From Gemmataceae bacterium (GTDB lineage Bacteria > Planctomycetota > Planctomycetia > Gemmatales > Gemmataceae), in assembly GCA_009692005.1 (NCBI GenBank), contig SHZZ01000039.1:1-33559 (forward strand): a stretch of 33,559 nt of DNA. The letters run 5' to 3'. The position numbers were made by a program, and so were the translations under genes. Below are positions 8,333 to 15,854 of the stretch, one piece after another. Each line of letters begins with the position of its first letter. Positions within the stretch are counted from its first letter, which is position 1. The notes under the pieces were generated by a model that worked only from the letters and a program-made list of their open reading frames with translations, made no database searches and was not told the DNA's origin.

Positions 8333-9826
8333 CTACCCGCCTGTTTGCAATTTCTCCAGGACCACTTGCCTCATCATTTCCAAAGGCGGGTCCTGCCCGG
8401 TAAACAACTTAAACTGAATTCCCGCTTGTTGCACAAACATTTCCACCCCGGTAATGGCCGGAACCCCCGCCTCCCCCGCCTCCCGCAGAAACCGGGTTTG
8501 CACGGGATTGTAGACGGCATCGAAGGCCAGGTGTTTTTTCGTGAACCACGCTTTTTCCCAGGCGGTGCTTTCCAGATCCGGTTTCATCCCCAGGGAGGTG
8601 CAATTAACCAGGATGCCTTCCTTAAAACCCGCTCGATCCTGCCAGGGAAGGGTTTGCACTCCAGCCTCCTTGGCTAGGCGGGCCGCCTTTTCCTCCGACC
8701 GGTTGGCAAGAATTACCTGGTAGCCAGCCTCTTTGAGCGAGAAAACCGCTGCTCGGCCCACACCACCCGCACCAAGGACCAAAACTTTTCTCCCGCCAAC
8801 GGAACCGCCGCCCTGGGTTTCCAGGGAACGGACAATGGCTATGGCATCAGTATTTTCCGCGTGAAAACCCTTTTCCCTGCGCAAAAGAGTGTTAGCCGAC
8901 CCCAATTTTTTAACCAGGGGGGAAGAAGTCGCAGCCAGGCGCGCGGCATTTTCCTTATGCGGAATTGTCACACTATAACCCATCACAGGTATTTTCTCGA
9001 GGACCGCGAGAGCGTTGGCAAATTCATCCCTGCCAACCTGAAAGGGAAGATAGCAGGCATCGATTCCCAAATCCCGGAAACCACAGTTGTGAATTAAGGG
9101 GCTCATGCTGTGGCTAATGGGATCGCCAACGACGCCAAAAATTTTCCCAGAAACCGCCGGGCCCCGGGGACCATAAATTTGGGCTAATTCCTCCAAGCTG
9201 GGGATACCTGGAGCGTTGATCACTGCCTTGGGGCTGGTTGAATAAAGCCAGGGGCTGCCCATTTTCAAAGCAAGCAATCGGGTGGAAAACCCCCGCCCTC
9301 CAAGGCAAAAACCGAGCAAGGGGATTTTTGCCAATGCGTAAAGGTCCAGCATCCGGCCATTGTCGGCAAAGGAATTCGCCATGCAGGCGATTTTGACAAA
9401 GTCCGGATTAAGCTCTTCCAGGGAGCAATGCAGGTTTTTCAATTCCCCTGGGGTGTGTGAAAAGTCGTGGAAACTGACTATGCGGGCACAGGGAAGGTCC
9501 CGTGGAATTTGTTGAAAAATGTCCGCTTCCACATCAATGGCGCTGGCCGAGGATTTTCCCAAGGAAATCAGTAATTGAATTCGATCCTCCTCGGAGGATT
9601 TCCACATTCCGCCATCCGCTTTTCGGCGGGCGGTGGCGATGGTCGGCAAAGGCGAATTAGCCAGGATGGTTTCCAAGCCGACAGTGGCTTGAAGGAAATC
9701 CGCGCGCACTTCTACCAGGCTGGCGCCCCATTTTGCAGCCTCGTGAATTTTTTCCAATACAAGGCCAAGGCTGTTTTCAGCTATGACGCCGCAAAGGCCT
9801 TGACGAATTTTTCGGATGTCCCGCAT
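8333..9826 (-). CDS. aroDE: Bifunctional 3-dehydroquinate dehydratase (type I) / shikimate dehydrogenase
   Basis: This fusion protein (497 residues) carries out steps 3 and 4 of chorismate synthesis. Residues about 10-215 form a type I dehydroquinase with LVEVRAD (37-43), His120 in SFHDF, the Schiff-base Lys145 in FVKIACMA, and the closing APGI (205-208). Residues about 228-490 form NADPH-dependent shikimate dehydrogenase, with GDPISHSMSPLIHN (234-247), the catalytic Lys291 in TIPHKENA, NTDA (325-328) and the nucleotide loop GAGGVG (352-357). The order AroD then AroE is the same as in plant and chlamydial fusions. The ATG has GGAAGAGG 4 nt upstream. It is the first gene of the seven-gene operon and diverges from the rhomboid gene. 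Confidence 0.96.
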   Translation of the reverse strand: MRDIRKIRQGLCGVIAENSLGLVLEKIHEAAKWGASLVEVRADFLQATVGLETILANSPLPTIATARRKADGGMWKSSEEDRIQLLISLGKSSASAIDVEADIFQQIPRDLPCARIVSFHDFSHTPGELKNLHCSLEELNPDFVKIACMANSFADNGRMLDLYALAKIPLLGFCLGGRGFSTRLLALKMGSPWLYSTSPKAVINAPGIPSLEELAQIYGPRGPAVSGKIFGVVGDPISHSMSPLIHNCGFRDLGIDACYLPFQVGRDEFANALAVLEKIPVMGYSVTIPHKENAARLAATSSPLVKKLGSANTLLRREKGFHAENTDAIAIVRSLETQGGGSVGGRKVLVLGAGGVGRAAVFSLKEAGYQVILANRSEEKAARLAKEAGVQTLPWQDRAGFKEGILVNCTSLGMKPDLESTAWEKAWFTKKHLAFDAVYNPVQTRFLREAGEAGVPAITGVEMFVQQAGIQFKLFTGQDPPLEMMRQVVLEKLQTGG

Positions 9827-9879
9827 GGAGCCTCTTCCCGATTTGTTGAAAAAATACCCTATGGATTTTCCCCCAGGCT

Positions 9880-9923
9880 CCAGGTTATTCTAATAAGAGT
9901 AAAGGGTTGAAAGCATAACCTGG
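9880..9923. promoter_or_regulatory. 9-bp perfect inverted repeat in the aroDE/rhomboid divergent region
   Basis: CCAGGTTAT at 9880-9888 is exactly reversed and complemented by ATAACCTGG at 9915-9923, with a 26-nt AT-rich spacer. A T-G wobble and one more C-G pair extend the arms outward. It occupies most of the 113-bp gap between two divergently transcribed genes, where both promoters must lie. It may be an operator or a leader hairpin. No specific regulator is implied by the sequence. Confidence 0.45.
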
Positions 9924-9939
9924 GGAATACATTTAGGCG

Positions 9940-10845
9940 ATGGGGATTTACGACCGAGATTATTACAAGACCCCGCCAACACCCTTCCTGGAGTTTGGGA
10001 TAGGTGGAGTATCCATCTGCAAGATCCTGATATTTAGCAATATTGCCTTGTTTATCCTGCAACTGCTGACGCGAGAAGGAAACCCGGCCTTTTCCGAAAG
10101 GGGCCAGGTCGCCGATTGGTTGATTCTAATTCCCAAGTTGGTTTGGGAAGGGGAAATTTGGCGGGTATTCACTTACGGTTTCCTCCATTCTGTCAGCAAT
10201 CCCTTTCACATTGTTGTCAACCTTTTGGTTTTGTGGTTTTTTGGCAAGGAGATTGAGAATTGCCTTGGGAGTCTTGAGTTCCTCTTATTTTATTGTTTTT
10301 CAGTCCTTGCTGGAGGGCTGGTGTTTGTACTCGGCGTGTCATTGAATATTCATAGCAGCCTGACCCCCTGCCTTGGAGCTTCTGGCGGAGTCACCGCAGT
10401 TTTGATCCTTTATGCCTGTTGGTTCCCCTCCCGGACAGTATTGCTTTTCTTTGTGATTCCGATGCCCATCTGGGCACTAGCCATTTTGTTCGTGGCCATG
10501 GACGCGTTTAGTTTACTCACGCAAAACCACCAAGGGGTGGCGGTGGATGTTCATCTGGCGGGGGCCCTTTTTGCTTTTTTGTATCACAAGTTGGACATTC
10601 ATTTCACGCGCTGGGATTTAACGAGCTGGTGGAAAAAGAGAAATCAACCGAAATTAAAAATCTACTTTGAAGAACCACCACCCTTGCCAATGACTCTGGA
10701 AAACCAAGACACTTATCAGGGTTCCCAGGTTGACATAATTCTTGAAAAAATCTCTCGGTCGGGCAGGGATAGCTTGACCGCCGGGGAAAAAGAAGCGCTG
10801 CTGCGGGCCAGTGAGGCGCTGCGGAAGAAAAAACCATTGAACTAA
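9940..10845 (+). CDS. Rhomboid-family intramembrane serine protease
   Basis: This inner-membrane serine protease cleaves transmembrane helices of unknown clients. The 301-residue protein has about six membrane helices. The motif WRVFTYGFLHS (74-84) is followed by HIVVN (90-94), the catalytic Ser148 lies in GASGG, and the catalytic His205 in VDVHLAG, so the Ser-His dyad is intact. The N-terminus MGIYDRDYY and the soluble C-terminal tail (about 265-300, ILEKISRSG and then LTAGEKEALL) are features I associate with planctomycete rhomboids. The tail resembles the small DUF6576-type helical domain. It is transcribed away from aroDE and precedes ptsP on the same strand by 165 bp. Confidence 0.93.
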   Translation: MGIYDRDYYKTPPTPFLEFGIGGVSICKILIFSNIALFILQLLTREGNPAFSERGQVADWLILIPKLVWEGEIWRVFTYGFLHSVSNPFHIVVNLLVLWFFGKEIENCLGSLEFLLFYCFSVLAGGLVFVLGVSLNIHSSLTPCLGASGGVTAVLILYACWFPSRTVLLFFVIPMPIWALAILFVAMDAFSLLTQNHQGVAVDVHLAGALFAFLYHKLDIHFTRWDLTSWWKKRNQPKLKIYFEEPPPLPMTLENQDTYQGSQVDIILEKISRSGRDSLTAGEKEALLRASEALRKKKPLN

Positions 10846-10865
10846 CCCGGGAAGGCAATCCGGGT
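10845..10865 (+). repeat. Short hairpin after the rhomboid gene
   Basis: ACCCGG, a 9-nt loop and CCGGGT form a perfect 6-bp stem that begins at the last base of the rhomboid stop codon. No T-run follows, so it may only slow or weakly terminate transcription before ptsP. Confidence 0.35.
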
Positions 10866-10917
10866 GTTGCAATGCCATGCATTTTCGGAGAAAATGCCCT
10901 GGGAAATAAGTGGGCAA

Positions 10918-10945
10918 GGCAAACTGCCTCTCCCTTAGGTTTGCC
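10918..10945. promoter_or_regulatory. 7-bp inverted repeat upstream of ptsP
   Basis: GGCAAAC (10918-10924) and GTTTGCC (10939-10945) form a perfect inverted repeat with a 14-nt spacer, ending 65 bp before the ptsP ATG. It lacks a T-run. The position suits an operator or leader hairpin, which is inference only. Confidence 0.35.
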
Positions 10946-11010
10946 GAAATTTATGTATTTCTTCAGAAAAAACGGGGATCAGAATTCTCGATGGACCAGC
11001 CAAGGATGCC

Positions 11011-13281
11011 ATGAGCAGCCAAACCACAGAACCTGCAAACTCGTTGCTTTTAACTTTGGAAGAAACCAGCAAGCTGGTTTCCCACAGCCACGATCCAGGA
11101 GACACCCTGGGCAACATCGTGGAGTTGGTTTCCACGCGCTTTAAAACCGATGTTTGTTCAGTGTACTTTCTTGAATCTGCCAGAAACGAATTAGTGCTTG
11201 GCGCCACGGTGGGGTTGCGAAAAGATTCCATTGGAAAAATCCGTTTAAAAATACAAGAGGGCCTGGTTGGACTTGTAGCGGAAACGATTCGGCCGGTCAT
11301 GGTGGAAAACGCCTTTTCCCATCCGAGGTTCAAGTATTTTCCCGAATCGGGAGAAGACCCTTTCCATACTTTTCTTGGCGTGCCTTTGATCAAGGCTGGG
11401 TCGCTGATCGGTGTCTTGGTGGTTCAAACAATTGACCCGCGAATTTTTTCTGGGGATGAAATTCGAACGCTTGTTGCAGTGGGCAGCCAGGTCGCCACCA
11501 TCGCCGGCGATGCCAGGCTGCTGGCGCAGTTAATGGCGGCAACCCACGGTAATGGTGGCCCAGCCCTGGCGGAAAACCGGGAATATCCGGCCCGACTTTT
11601 GAGCATGGGGGTGGGGGTAGGCAGTTCTTTCGCTTTGGACCGCCTTGAGGAATGGAGGCAAACCGCACCGAAGGTCTCGCTGGGAAAAGTTCAGGAATGG
11701 GAACGGTTAAAAAAGGCCATGGATCGGTCGCGGATCGACTTGATTTCCATGGGGAAAAAAATCGGCGAGATGGTGGGCCAGGACCATGGCGCCATTCTTG
11801 ACGCTCAGTTGATGATCCTGCAAGATCGCACTATTGAGCGGGATTTGGACGAAAAACTCCAGGGCGGCTTGTCTGCGGAATTAGCCTTGATTGAGACTCT
11901 GGACCGTTATGTCGCTGCTTTTCACCGAATTCAGGCGCCGTTCTTTCAAGAGCGGGTTTTCGACATCAAGGATGTCTTTCTCCGAGTCTTGTGGCATTTG
12001 CGGCCGGAAAAAAAGAACCCGACCGGGGAAAACAGGGTGGTCCTGGTTTGCAAGGAAGCTTCAGTGATGGAACTTTTTTCCGTCAGCCCGGAAAACCTTG
12101 GCGGAGTGATTGTCGAAAAGGGCGGGCCCGAGTGCCATGCCGCTATTCTGGCCCGGGCCTTGGGTATTCCCATGGTGCAACTGGGGGAAGGATTTCAGGA
12201 TTGCCTTTATCCCGGGCGGACCTTGATGATTGACGGCCCCCGTTCCCGGGTTGTGATTGAACCCCTCGACGCGCAGGTGCTTTCCTCCATGCCGGAAATT
12301 CTGGTCCTGGAACCGCTGCCCAAGGGTTTGAAAATTTCGACAAATGCCCCGAAGGTTTATGTGAATATCAATTTGCTCTGGGAAGTTCCCACGGCTTTGC
12401 ACCTGGGCGCTGACGGGGTTGGACTGTTTCGCAGCGAATTCATGCTCCTGGCAAGAAGGATGGTTCCCACCGAAGAGGAACAACACGCCCTGTATTGGAA
12501 ACTGCTGCGAAATATGCAAGGCAAGCCCACAACCATCCGCACTTTCGATCTGCGGCCGGACAAACTGGCTTCCTTCTCCGATATCGGTGGAGCGGCGGCA
12601 AAAGCCTACGATTGGCGCATGGTGCTCGAGTCCCCGCCATTGCAAAAATTATTTTTAGAACAGCTCCGGGCCCTCATGCGCGCGGGGATACATGGGCAGC
12701 CAAAAATCATGATTCCCCTGGTGGGATCCACGGAGATCTTGGAATTTGTTCTGAAAAGCTATAAGGAAGCCCGCGAATCATTGGGAGTGGAAACCAGGGA
12801 ATTCAATCCCGACATACCCCTGGGGCTCATGGTGGAAACCGCCGCCGCCGTTACCTTGATGGGATTCTGGTCGGCACAGGCAAATTTTTTCGCCTTGGGT
12901 ACCAATGATTTATTCTCCTCCGTCACCGGGCTCGACCGCAATGATGAATCCTGCGCCGGGCTCTGCGACCATTGCCACCCGGGATTTTTGCGCATTGTGG
13001 CCCAGGCTATTCAATCAGCCAAGAAATCAGGCAAGCCAATCACGGTATGCGGGGAAATGGCGGCTGATCCCGTGGGTACGGTTTTCCTGGCGGCATTCGG
13101 CGTGGATTCCCTGAGTGTAGCGGTACCGAGATTGAACTCAGTTCGCCGCACCCTGGCCGCGATGGATTGGGACAAGGCCCGGGCCTTCACACAGGAATTC
13201 CCTAGCCTCCATCATGCGGCGGAAATAAGAAAAAAATTAATCGGGGTGCTGGATTGCATTGCCCCGGAAAAGAAATCTTGA
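11011..13281 (+). CDS. ptsP: Phosphoenolpyruvate-protein phosphotransferase with GAF domain (enzyme I-Ntr, PtsP)
   Basis: PtsP takes phosphate from PEP onto an active-site histidine and passes it to an HPr/NPr protein, classically in the nitrogen-related PTS. The 756-residue protein has an N-terminal GAF domain (about 15-175), expected to sense a small molecule. A helical HPr-binding region and the phosphohistidine swivelling domain follow, with His376 in GGPECHAAILAR. The C-terminal PEP-binding barrel contains LFRSEFMLL, GTNDL and Cys680 in VCGEMAADP. The length fits PtsP (about 750) rather than sugar-PTS enzyme I (about 575). The usual TSH around the active histidine is ECH here. The ATG has AAGGA 5 nt upstream. 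No HPr or EIIA gene is nearby. The stop lies 4 bp from the 3' end of a convergent tRNA. Confidence 0.93.
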   Translation: MSSQTTEPANSLLLTLEETSKLVSHSHDPGDTLGNIVELVSTRFKTDVCSVYFLESARNELVLGATVGLRKDSIGKIRLKIQEGLVGLVAETIRPVMVENAFSHPRFKYFPESGEDPFHTFLGVPLIKAGSLIGVLVVQTIDPRIFSGDEIRTLVAVGSQVATIAGDARLLAQLMAATHGNGGPALAENREYPARLLSMGVGVGSSFALDRLEEWRQTAPKVSLGKVQEWERLKKAMDRSRIDLISMGKKIGEMVGQDHGAILDAQLMILQDRTIERDLDEKLQGGLSAELALIETLDRYVAAFHRIQAPFFQERVFDIKDVFLRVLWHLRPEKKNPTGENRVVLVCKEASVMELFSVSPENLGGVIVEKGGPECHAAILARALGIPMVQLGEGFQDCLYPGRTLMIDGPRSRVVIEPLDAQVLSSMPEILVLEPLPKGLKISTNAPKVYVNINLLWEVPTALHLGADGVGLFRSEFMLLARRMVPTEEEQHALYWKLLRNMQGKPTTIRTFDLRPDKLASFSDIGGAAAKAYDWRMVLESPPLQKLFLEQLRALMRAGIHGQPKIMIPLVGSTEILEFVLKSYKEARESLGVETREFNPDIPLGLMVETAAAVTLMGFWSAQANFFALGTNDLFSSVTGLDRNDESCAGLCDHCHPGFLRIVAQAIQSAKKSGKPITVCGEMAADPVGTVFLAAFGVDSLSVAVPRLNSVRRTLAAMDWDKARAFTQEFPSLHHAAEIRKKLIGVLDCIAPEKKS

Positions 13282-13285
13282 TCAG

Positions 13286-13369
13286 TGCCGAAGAGAGGAC
13301 TCGAACCTCCACTCCCTTACGAGAACTAGCTCCTGAAGCTAGCGCGTCTGCCAGTTCCGCCACTTCGGC
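13286..13369 (-). tRNA. tRNA-Leu (anticodon CAG)
   Basis: Read on the minus strand, an 84-nt class II tRNA can be folded. The acceptor arms are GCCGAAG and CTTCGGC with discriminator A. The D-arm contains the AACTGGCAGACGC consensus of leucine tRNAs. The anticodon stem is CTAGC/GCTAG around the loop TTCAGGA, giving CAG, which decodes CUG. There is a long variable arm, and a T-arm with TTCGAGT. The CCA end is not encoded. The 3' end is only 4 bp from the ptsP stop on the other strand. Confidence 0.96.
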
Positions 13370-13378
13370 AATAACTCA

Positions 13379-13406
13379 ATCCTAAAACCTGGGAGATCTT
13401 AGTCAA
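13379..13406 (-). promoter_or_regulatory. Sigma-70-type promoter of tRNA-Leu
   Basis: On the minus strand TTGACT (13401-13406) and TAGGAT (13379-13384) are separated by 16 bp. The -10 box ends 9 nt before the mature tRNA 5' end. Box quality, spacing and position all fit a housekeeping promoter for the tRNA. Confidence 0.6.
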
Positions 13407-13431
13407 GGCAGCGTGGAAAACCTATTGGGGA

Positions 13432-14304
13432 TTATTTTCCCAAGCCAGGTTCAATGGGAAGAGGGTTGTCAGTTCGAAAAGACGGTTTTCGCGCCACCAG
13501 GGAAAAATCCCCGAAAAACCACGGGTCTGGTTGGCAATTGAACCGGGTTAATTCCCGGTCGTCTGCCTGCCATTCCTCTTCGGCCAGGAAAAGACCGGCA
13601 AAATTGGCCTTGGCAGGAATTTCCAAGTGGCAGAAATTCCCTTCCGACTGGATGGGAATGTTGCTCAAAATCTCCCGGCGTAAAAACCGGAAGGGCAACA
13701 ACGGATCGTGAAATTTCAAGCCAAAAACCCAATCGGCAACCCATGCAGGAAACCTTTCCCGAAGCCGCTGGGGGCCCAGTATTTTCCCCATGGGAAAGCT
13801 TAGCAAAACTCTCTTGAATAACCCTGCGCCCAAGTGAACCATCCGCATCCAAAACGAGTAATTCCGCATGACTCTGCACAACCCGGCCAAGTGGGCTTTA
13901 TCCATGGTTTTTCGCAAACGGTCGAAAGTCTTTTCTTGAACCATCCCAGGATGGCCGGTGGTGTAAAAAAGCAAACCATGCTGGCAAATCTCGAAGGCTT
14001 TTCGCAGAGCAGAACCAGGGCCAGAATAAACGCCCGGGATCCATCGGATGGCATAACCACTTCCTTCAGGTGGCCCTGGTATTGATTCCTCCGGTTTGCA
14101 AGTGGCTTTGGGGTCCACTCTTACCCCGATCATTTCAAAGTCGGAAAAACGCTTGGAAAGAAGGTCGGCCCAACGCTTCAGCGTCTGCGGCAGGGTGGCA
14201 TTTTCACCGGGTAAAACCAGAAATATCGCACTGAGTGGCAATTTAGAAACTGGAGCCAAAGATTGGTCATTTTCCCGTTGTGATTGCATGAACAGATTCA
14301 ACAT
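13432..14304 (-). CDS. GT2-fold protein lacking catalytic acidic motifs (dolichyl-phosphate-mannose-synthase-like)
   Basis: This 290-residue protein follows the layout of polyprenyl-phosphate glycosyltransferases of family GT2. It has a VLPGENATL start (29-37, normally VLPAYNE), a DFEMIGVRV strand (55-63) and GPGSALRKAFE (95-105). Its C-terminal part VFGLKFHDPLLPFRFLRREIL (193-213, given as positions) and IPIQSEGNFCHLEI resemble the normal 'D-FKLFRR' and 'IPIQS-G-F-H-EI' blocks. The residues that bind nucleotide-sugar and metal are changed. The usual DDGS region is VDPKA, and the expected DGD after FYT is TGH (116-118). It may therefore be a non-catalytic or unusual relative. There is no C-terminal membrane anchor. 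It overlaps the end of the GT39 gene by 38 bp, though a second ATG at 14289 is possible. The function is unproven. Confidence 0.7.
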   Translation of the reverse strand: MLNLFMQSQRENDQSLAPVSKLPLSAIFLVLPGENATLPQTLKRWADLLSKRFSDFEMIGVRVDPKATCKPEESIPGPPEGSGYAIRWIPGVYSGPGSALRKAFEICQHGLLFYTTGHPGMVQEKTFDRLRKTMDKAHLAGLCRVMRNYSFWMRMVHLGAGLFKRVLLSFPMGKILGPQRLRERFPAWVADWVFGLKFHDPLLPFRFLRREILSNIPIQSEGNFCHLEIPAKANFAGLFLAEEEWQADDRELTRFNCQPDPWFFGDFSLVARKPSFRTDNPLPIEPGLGK

Positions 14305-15838
14305 GGTTGTCAGGGATCAATTCCACAAATACAAAGGGACGGCTAAAACCTTTTGTCTCGTTTTCTAGACGGGAATACCTTTCACGAACAAGGCATCCAG
14401 GCAATTTTTCTTGCAGGTGATTATAATCCTTTCCGGGCACGATCAGGTAACGGATACTTCCCAATCGTGCGTTTTCCGCCAAGGCATCCCACCCGGCGAC
14501 CGAACCCACAGGCGCGCCGCAATGAAACGCCAGGGCGTGCATTTCCGAATTGAAAAACCAGATTTTCTCCGTGGTGATTTCCCGAATTCTCCTGGCGGGG
14601 GATTTCATTTCCCGGTGAGGCTCCAACAGGGGCAGATAGCGATCTACGAACCCCCACCAGGAAATACTGAATACCAGCAAGGTGGCCACAACAGCCAATT
14701 TCCAACCGTTTTCCGACCTGGAAAGAAATCGCCATTGATTTTGCTTGGCGCCTATCCAGCCTCCAAGAAAAAGGGCAGCGCCCGGGTAGGCGGGCAATAG
14801 GTAATCGGCCCTTTTATAACTGACCAACGAAAGGACCGTGAACATTGCGCAAAGCCAAACCAGTCCAAAGCGTTCCATTGGGCCGCACGAACTCAGCCCC
14901 CTTTTCAAACTTTGATAAAGGGCAAAGCAAAGCAAAGGAGACCAGGGCAGAAAATCCAAAGGAAACTGGTAAAAATAAAATCCCCAAGGGTGGGAACGCA
15001 AGGCGCCATTTCCCAAGGCCCGGTTCCAATGATGGTAGCCCAGGAATTCCTGAAAAAAGACTCCTTGGCTTTCCCATTCCAGCCAAAGAAAGAACAAACA
15101 AGAAAGGAAAACCACAACCGCCAAGCCAAGTGGCAAGCGAAGAGTTTTCACCCCTGTTTTCCACAACCTATCGCGCCAAGTCGACTGAGAGCATTCTTCC
15201 CCAACCACCAGGCATAATCCCAGGAGAACGGGAACCGCAAGGGCGAGGGCAATCAACCCCTTCAGGAAAACTCCCAGGAGAAGGAAAACATAAGTCCCGA
15301 CAACCCAACCTCCTTTACCCTGGCGGTTTTGTTTAGCCAAAAAGGCACAAGCCAGGGAGCAAGTGATAAAAAAAGTCAGGGTCATGTCCATGCGGCCGAT
15401 GCGCCCCAGCCAAGTAAAATGAATTGCAGTGGCCAAAATCAGCCCGGAACAAATCCCTGTCAGCCCGCCGTGAAACCTGAATCCAAGGTAACCAATCAAG
15501 ATTACCGTGGCGGAAGCTGCCAATGCCGAGGGAAGCCGAACGGAAAGTGCGTCGGTTTCTCCCCCGCGAAGCCAGGAAATGGCGGCAACAAACCAATAAT
15601 ACAAAGGTGGTTTCTGAAGTTCTTCCCGCCCATCGAGGATTTTGGGAAAAATCCCGCCGTCTTGGAGCAAACTATTGGCATCCATGGCGGCTCGGGCTTC
15701 ATGGCTGCTCCAAAAATCCCGCGTGCTCAAGTGATGAAAAAAAAGAAAGTAAAACCCCAAGAGCGCCGCGGCCAGCAAGAAGATGTCCATCTTCCGGATT
15801 TTTTTTACCGCACCCGGCAGCAGGAAGGCTCCATCCAT
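14267..15838 (-). CDS. GT39/ArnT-like membrane glycosyltransferase family protein
   Basis: This 523-residue integral membrane protein of the PMT/ArnT superfamily moves, in characterised relatives, a sugar from a polyprenyl-phosphate carrier to a lipid or protein on the outer face of the inner membrane. It has TM1 at about 18-36, then a periplasmic loop with RDFWSSHEARAAMDA (40-54) and QKPPLYYW (75-82). These correspond to the PDE-x-R and EKP-x3-YW blocks of ArnT. About ten more membrane helices and a soluble C-terminal domain (about 410-523) follow. The catalytic Asp of the DE motif is His46 here, with Glu47 kept. The ATG at 15838 was chosen because GGGAAAG precedes it and it sits 16 bp after the ABC gene. 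The frame is open further upstream inside that gene. The sugar and acceptor are unknown. Confidence 0.85.
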   Translation of the reverse strand: MDGAFLLPGAVKKIRKMDIFLLAAALLGFYFLFFHHLSTRDFWSSHEARAAMDANSLLQDGGIFPKILDGREELQKPPLYYWFVAAISWLRGGETDALSVRLPSALAASATVILIGYLGFRFHGGLTGICSGLILATAIHFTWLGRIGRMDMTLTFFITCSLACAFLAKQNRQGKGGWVVGTYVFLLLGVFLKGLIALALAVPVLLGLCLVVGEECSQSTWRDRLWKTGVKTLRLPLGLAVVVFLSCLFFLWLEWESQGVFFQEFLGYHHWNRALGNGALRSHPWGFYFYQFPLDFLPWSPLLCFALYQSLKRGLSSCGPMERFGLVWLCAMFTVLSLVSYKRADYLLPAYPGAALFLGGWIGAKQNQWRFLSRSENGWKLAVVATLLVFSISWWGFVDRYLPLLEPHREMKSPARRIREITTEKIWFFNSEMHALAFHCGAPVGSVAGWDALAENARLGSIRYLIVPGKDYNHLQEKLPGCLVRERYSRLENETKGFSRPFVFVELIPDNHVESVHAITTGK

Positions 15839-15854
15839 GCAACTTTCCCAAGGT

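Noticed and set aside
12061-12645. 194-codon minus-strand open frame opposite ptsP
   Set aside because: It covers the phospho-histidine and PEP-binding regions of PtsP in antisense and shows no protein-family features.
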